Positions 21,851 to 23,662 of a stretch of 23,662 nt of DNA are shown here, in pieces (positions within the stretch are counted from its first letter, which is position 1; each line of letters opens with the position of its first letter). Source of the DNA: an uncultured Eubacteriales bacterium (lineage in GTDB: Bacteria > Bacillota > Clostridia > Christensenellales > Christensenellaceae); NCBI GenBank assembly GCA_902782475.1, contig CACZNR010000219.1:1-23662 (forward strand). Direction: 5' to 3'. The notes beneath the pieces were generated by a model that was given only the letters and a program-made list of their open reading frames with translations, was not told the DNA's origin and ran no database searches. The translations under genes were made by a program, and so were the position numbers.

Positions 21851-23662
21851 TTATTCAGCGTTTTTCCTGCGGAAGAACATTGCACCGAGACTCATCAGGC
21901 TTATTATCATAAGTGCCATCCAAAGTCCCAGATTACTCTCATCACCAGTCTTTGGTGTATGATGCTCTTCTTCATTCTTCTTCCACTGCGCAGTAAAGGT
22001 ATGATCTCCTTCTACAGTATAAGAATCGCCTGGCTGATACTCTGAGCCCTTCCAGTAAGTGAATTCATAGCCTTCCCTTTCAGGTGCTTCATGAATCGAT
22101 ATTACTGTTCCTGCAGGATATTCTTCTTCAATAGTACCCTGTTTTCCATCATAAGTACCACCGTTGAGATCATATGTTATGACGAATGTCTCTTCCTCTT
22201 CTTCTTCGATCTTCAGCCATCCATCAGTGATCTCAAAGACTGCTGTGATCGCATCGTCATCATAACTGAACTGTTCCGCACTAAGTCCCATCTCATATGT
22301 ACCTGCATCAGTTCCCTTCGCAGAAGCTTCTCCATCGAACACTACCTTGTCCGGATCAAACAGATCGCTGTCACAATCAAGTCCATATCCGGTTACGCTC
22401 TGTTCAGAACCATTGTAGGTCACAGTTTCTGTATTACCGATGACATTGATGGTTATGGTCCTAATCTCTCTCGTCCACTTACCTGTAACCTCTACGTCCT
22501 CGTCAGGCATCGTGCTGACTTCTCCTGTCCATCCTTCAAAGGTATATCCTTCAAGTTCTGGTACTTCTGCCGCCGGTACTGTTGCACCATACTCGTATTC
22601 CTTTTCTTCAGGAACTGCAGGTGCGCCTTGTGGAACTTGACCCTCGTACTGATATGTCACCTTGTGACTGTTGATCGTCCATGAACCTGTAACTGTTACA
22701 TCTTCATCAGGCATTGTATCAACTTCACCTGTCCAGCCGGAGAAAGTATATCCCTCGAGCTCAGGTACCTCTGCTGCAGACACTGTTGCGCCATACTCGT
22801 ATTCCTTTTCTTCAGGAACTGCAGGTGCACCTTGTGGAACTTGACCCTCGTACTCATAGATGACTTTATGTGTATTGACCGTCCACTTTCCTGTTACGGT
22901 AACATCATTGTCAGGCATCGTATCGACTTCGCCTGTCCACCCTTCGAAGGTATATCCTTCAAGCTCAGGTACCTCTGCTGCAGGCACTGTTGCGCCATAC
23001 TCGTATTCCTTTTCTTCAGGAACTGCAGGTGCTCCCTGCGGAACATCGCCTTCATACTGATATGTCACCTTGTGACTGTTGATCGTCCATGAACCCTTTA
23101 CTACAACATCATTAGCAGGCATTGTTTCAGGTTCAGTTTTCCATCCGCTGAAGGTATATCCGGTGAGTGTAGGTACTTCTGCCTTAGGTACTGATGCTCC
23201 ATACTCATAAGTCGCCTCTGCAGGAAGTGCAGGTGCGCCTTCCGGAATTTCTCCTTCGTACTCATAGGTGACCTTATATGAATTGATCGTCCATGTGCCT
23301 GTGACAGTTACATCGTTATCAGGCATTGTTGTGACTTCACCTGTCCAGCCTGTGAATGTATATCCTTCGAGCTCAGGTACCGTTGCAGCAGGCACTGTTG
23401 CACCATACTCATAAGTTGCTTCTGCAGGTACTGCAGGTGCACCTTCCGGTACTGTTCCCTCATATTTATATGTCACCTTATGGCTGTTGATCGTCCATGA
23501 GCCCTTTACTACAACGTCTTCATCAGGCATGGTTTCAGGTTCTGTTGTCCAGCCGCTGAAGGTATATCCTGTAAGTGTAGGTACTTCTGCCTTAGGTACT
23601 GCTGCACCGTATTCATATTCCTTCTCGGCCGGAACTGCAGGTGCTCCTTCAGGCACGGTCCC
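21851..23662 (-). CDS. Cell-wall-anchored repeat protein, C-terminal part (5' end beyond window)
   Basis: At least 603 residues, open to the right edge, so the N-terminus and signal peptide lie outside. Order: six tandem 68-residue repeats with the pattern P.GAP..P....YEYGA.V..A.VP.L.GYTF.GW......MP..DV.V.G.WT; an MBG-like module (TYNGSEQSVTGY to about DAGTYEMGLS); an acidic linker; a Listeria-Bacteroides (InlB B/Flg_new) repeat from VITYDLNGG to FTAQWKKN; then the sorting signal TPKTGDE, a hydrophobic stretch and RRKNAE. A sortase should attach it to peptidoglycan. TPKTG is a variant of LPXTG. The likely role is adhesion or surface spacing; no ligand can be inferred. Confidence 0.9.
   Translation of the reverse strand, partial: GTVPEGAPAVPAEKEYEYGAAVPKAEVPTLTGYTFSGWTTEPETMPDEDVVVKGSWTINSHKVTYKYEGTVPEGAPAVPAEATYEYGATVPAATVPELEGYTFTGWTGEVTTMPDNDVTVTGTWTINSYKVTYEYEGEIPEGAPALPAEATYEYGASVPKAEVPTLTGYTFSGWKTEPETMPANDVVVKGSWTINSHKVTYQYEGDVPQGAPAVPEEKEYEYGATVPAAEVPELEGYTFEGWTGEVDTMPDNDVTVTGKWTVNTHKVIYEYEGQVPQGAPAVPEEKEYEYGATVSAAEVPELEGYTFSGWTGEVDTMPDEDVTVTGSWTINSHKVTYQYEGQVPQGAPAVPEEKEYEYGATVPAAEVPELEGYTFEGWTGEVSTMPDEDVEVTGKWTREIRTITINVIGNTETVTYNGSEQSVTGYGLDCDSDLFDPDKVVFDGEASAKGTDAGTYEMGLSAEQFSYDDDAITAVFEITDGWLKIEEEEEETFVITYDLNGGTYDGKQGTIEEEYPAGTVISIHEAPEREGYEFTYWKGSEYQPGDSYTVEGDHTFTAQWKKNEEEHHTPKTGDESNLGLWMALMIISLMSLGAMFFRRKNAE
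22472..23662 (-). repeat. Tandem 204-bp coding repeats (six visible units, continuing off the edge)
   Basis: Each unit encodes 68 residues and repeats every 204 bp. Two subtypes occur: A (PKAEVPTLTGYTFSGW, then VVVKGSW) and B (AAEVPELEGYTF.GW.GEV, then VTVTG.W). From the right edge toward the C-terminus the order is A-B-A-B-B-B. Long near-identical nucleotide stretches link the last three units. Confidence 0.92.

Noticed and set aside
22472..23662. CRISPR-like array of regular repeats
   Set aside because: The period is 204 bp, the repeats are in frame inside one coding sequence and there are no unique spacers.

Overview
The window looks like a chromosomal segment of an anaerobic low-to-mid GC Bacillota, most likely a Clostridia-type gut or oral organism. 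The grounds are strong AGGAGG-type ribosome binding sites, near-consensus sigma-A promoters, a DUF951 protein, an MscL with a zinc-ribbon tail, a fructose-6-phosphate aldolase/6-phosphogluconate dehydrogenase pair and a sortase-anchored repeat protein. No phage, transposon, CRISPR or plasmid gene was found. The species cannot be named from sequence alone.

Layout, left to right. (1) 1-3240, minus strand: a Cof-type HAD phosphatase, then alaS coding an unusually short alanyl-tRNA synthetase behind a perfect-consensus promoter, then mscL with a zinc-ribbon tail and a terminator. (2) 3374-5190, plus strand: an aldo/keto reductase with its own terminator, then a LacX-type aldose epimerase. (3) 5193-7080, minus strand: DUF951 protein, signal peptidase I and a divergent acetate-kinase-family protein, joined by 4-nt overlaps. 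(4) 7323-10161, plus strand: corA behind a structured leader, murA and an Apt-like phosphoribosyltransferase. (5) 10158-13123, minus strand: mmuM, then a two-gene unit of a serine-palmitoyltransferase-like alpha-oxoamine synthase and a lipid-type short-chain dehydrogenase. (6) 13143-13520, minus strand: promoter, a roughly 230-nt structured non-coding stretch, tRNA-Gln(CUG) and a strong terminator. (7) 13532-16823, minus strand: mtnN, a 699-residue tandem DNA-adenine-methylase-like protein with altered catalytic motifs, and a cyclophilin. (8) 16932-20453: a MATE transporter facing a gnd/fsa operon. (9) 20538-21746, plus strand: pepT, then a bidirectional terminator. (10) 21851 to the right edge, minus strand: the C-terminal part of a cell-wall-anchored protein made of 68-residue tandem repeats.

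Most of the window is housekeeping: translation, envelope precursors, central carbon metabolism, methionine and SAH handling, and ion and osmotic homeostasis. Two loci stand out. The first is the mtnN / pseudo-methylase / cyclophilin operon. Its central protein has an N-terminal MerR-like helix-turn-helix and two D12-class methyltransferase folds laid out like the fused FokI methylase, but both DPPY motifs are replaced (DFPE and DLPT) and the second SAM-binding loop is eroded. It looks like a methylase fold reused for DNA binding, with no nuclease beside it. The second is the overlapping pair that looks like serine palmitoyltransferase plus 3-ketosphinganine reductase, which would be a route to long-chain bases or a related lipid.

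Three convergent gene pairs meet tail to tail with a 2-nt gap or an overlap and no terminator between them. Strong intrinsic terminators occur only at 1-27, 4270-4299, 13143-13171 and 21786-21819.
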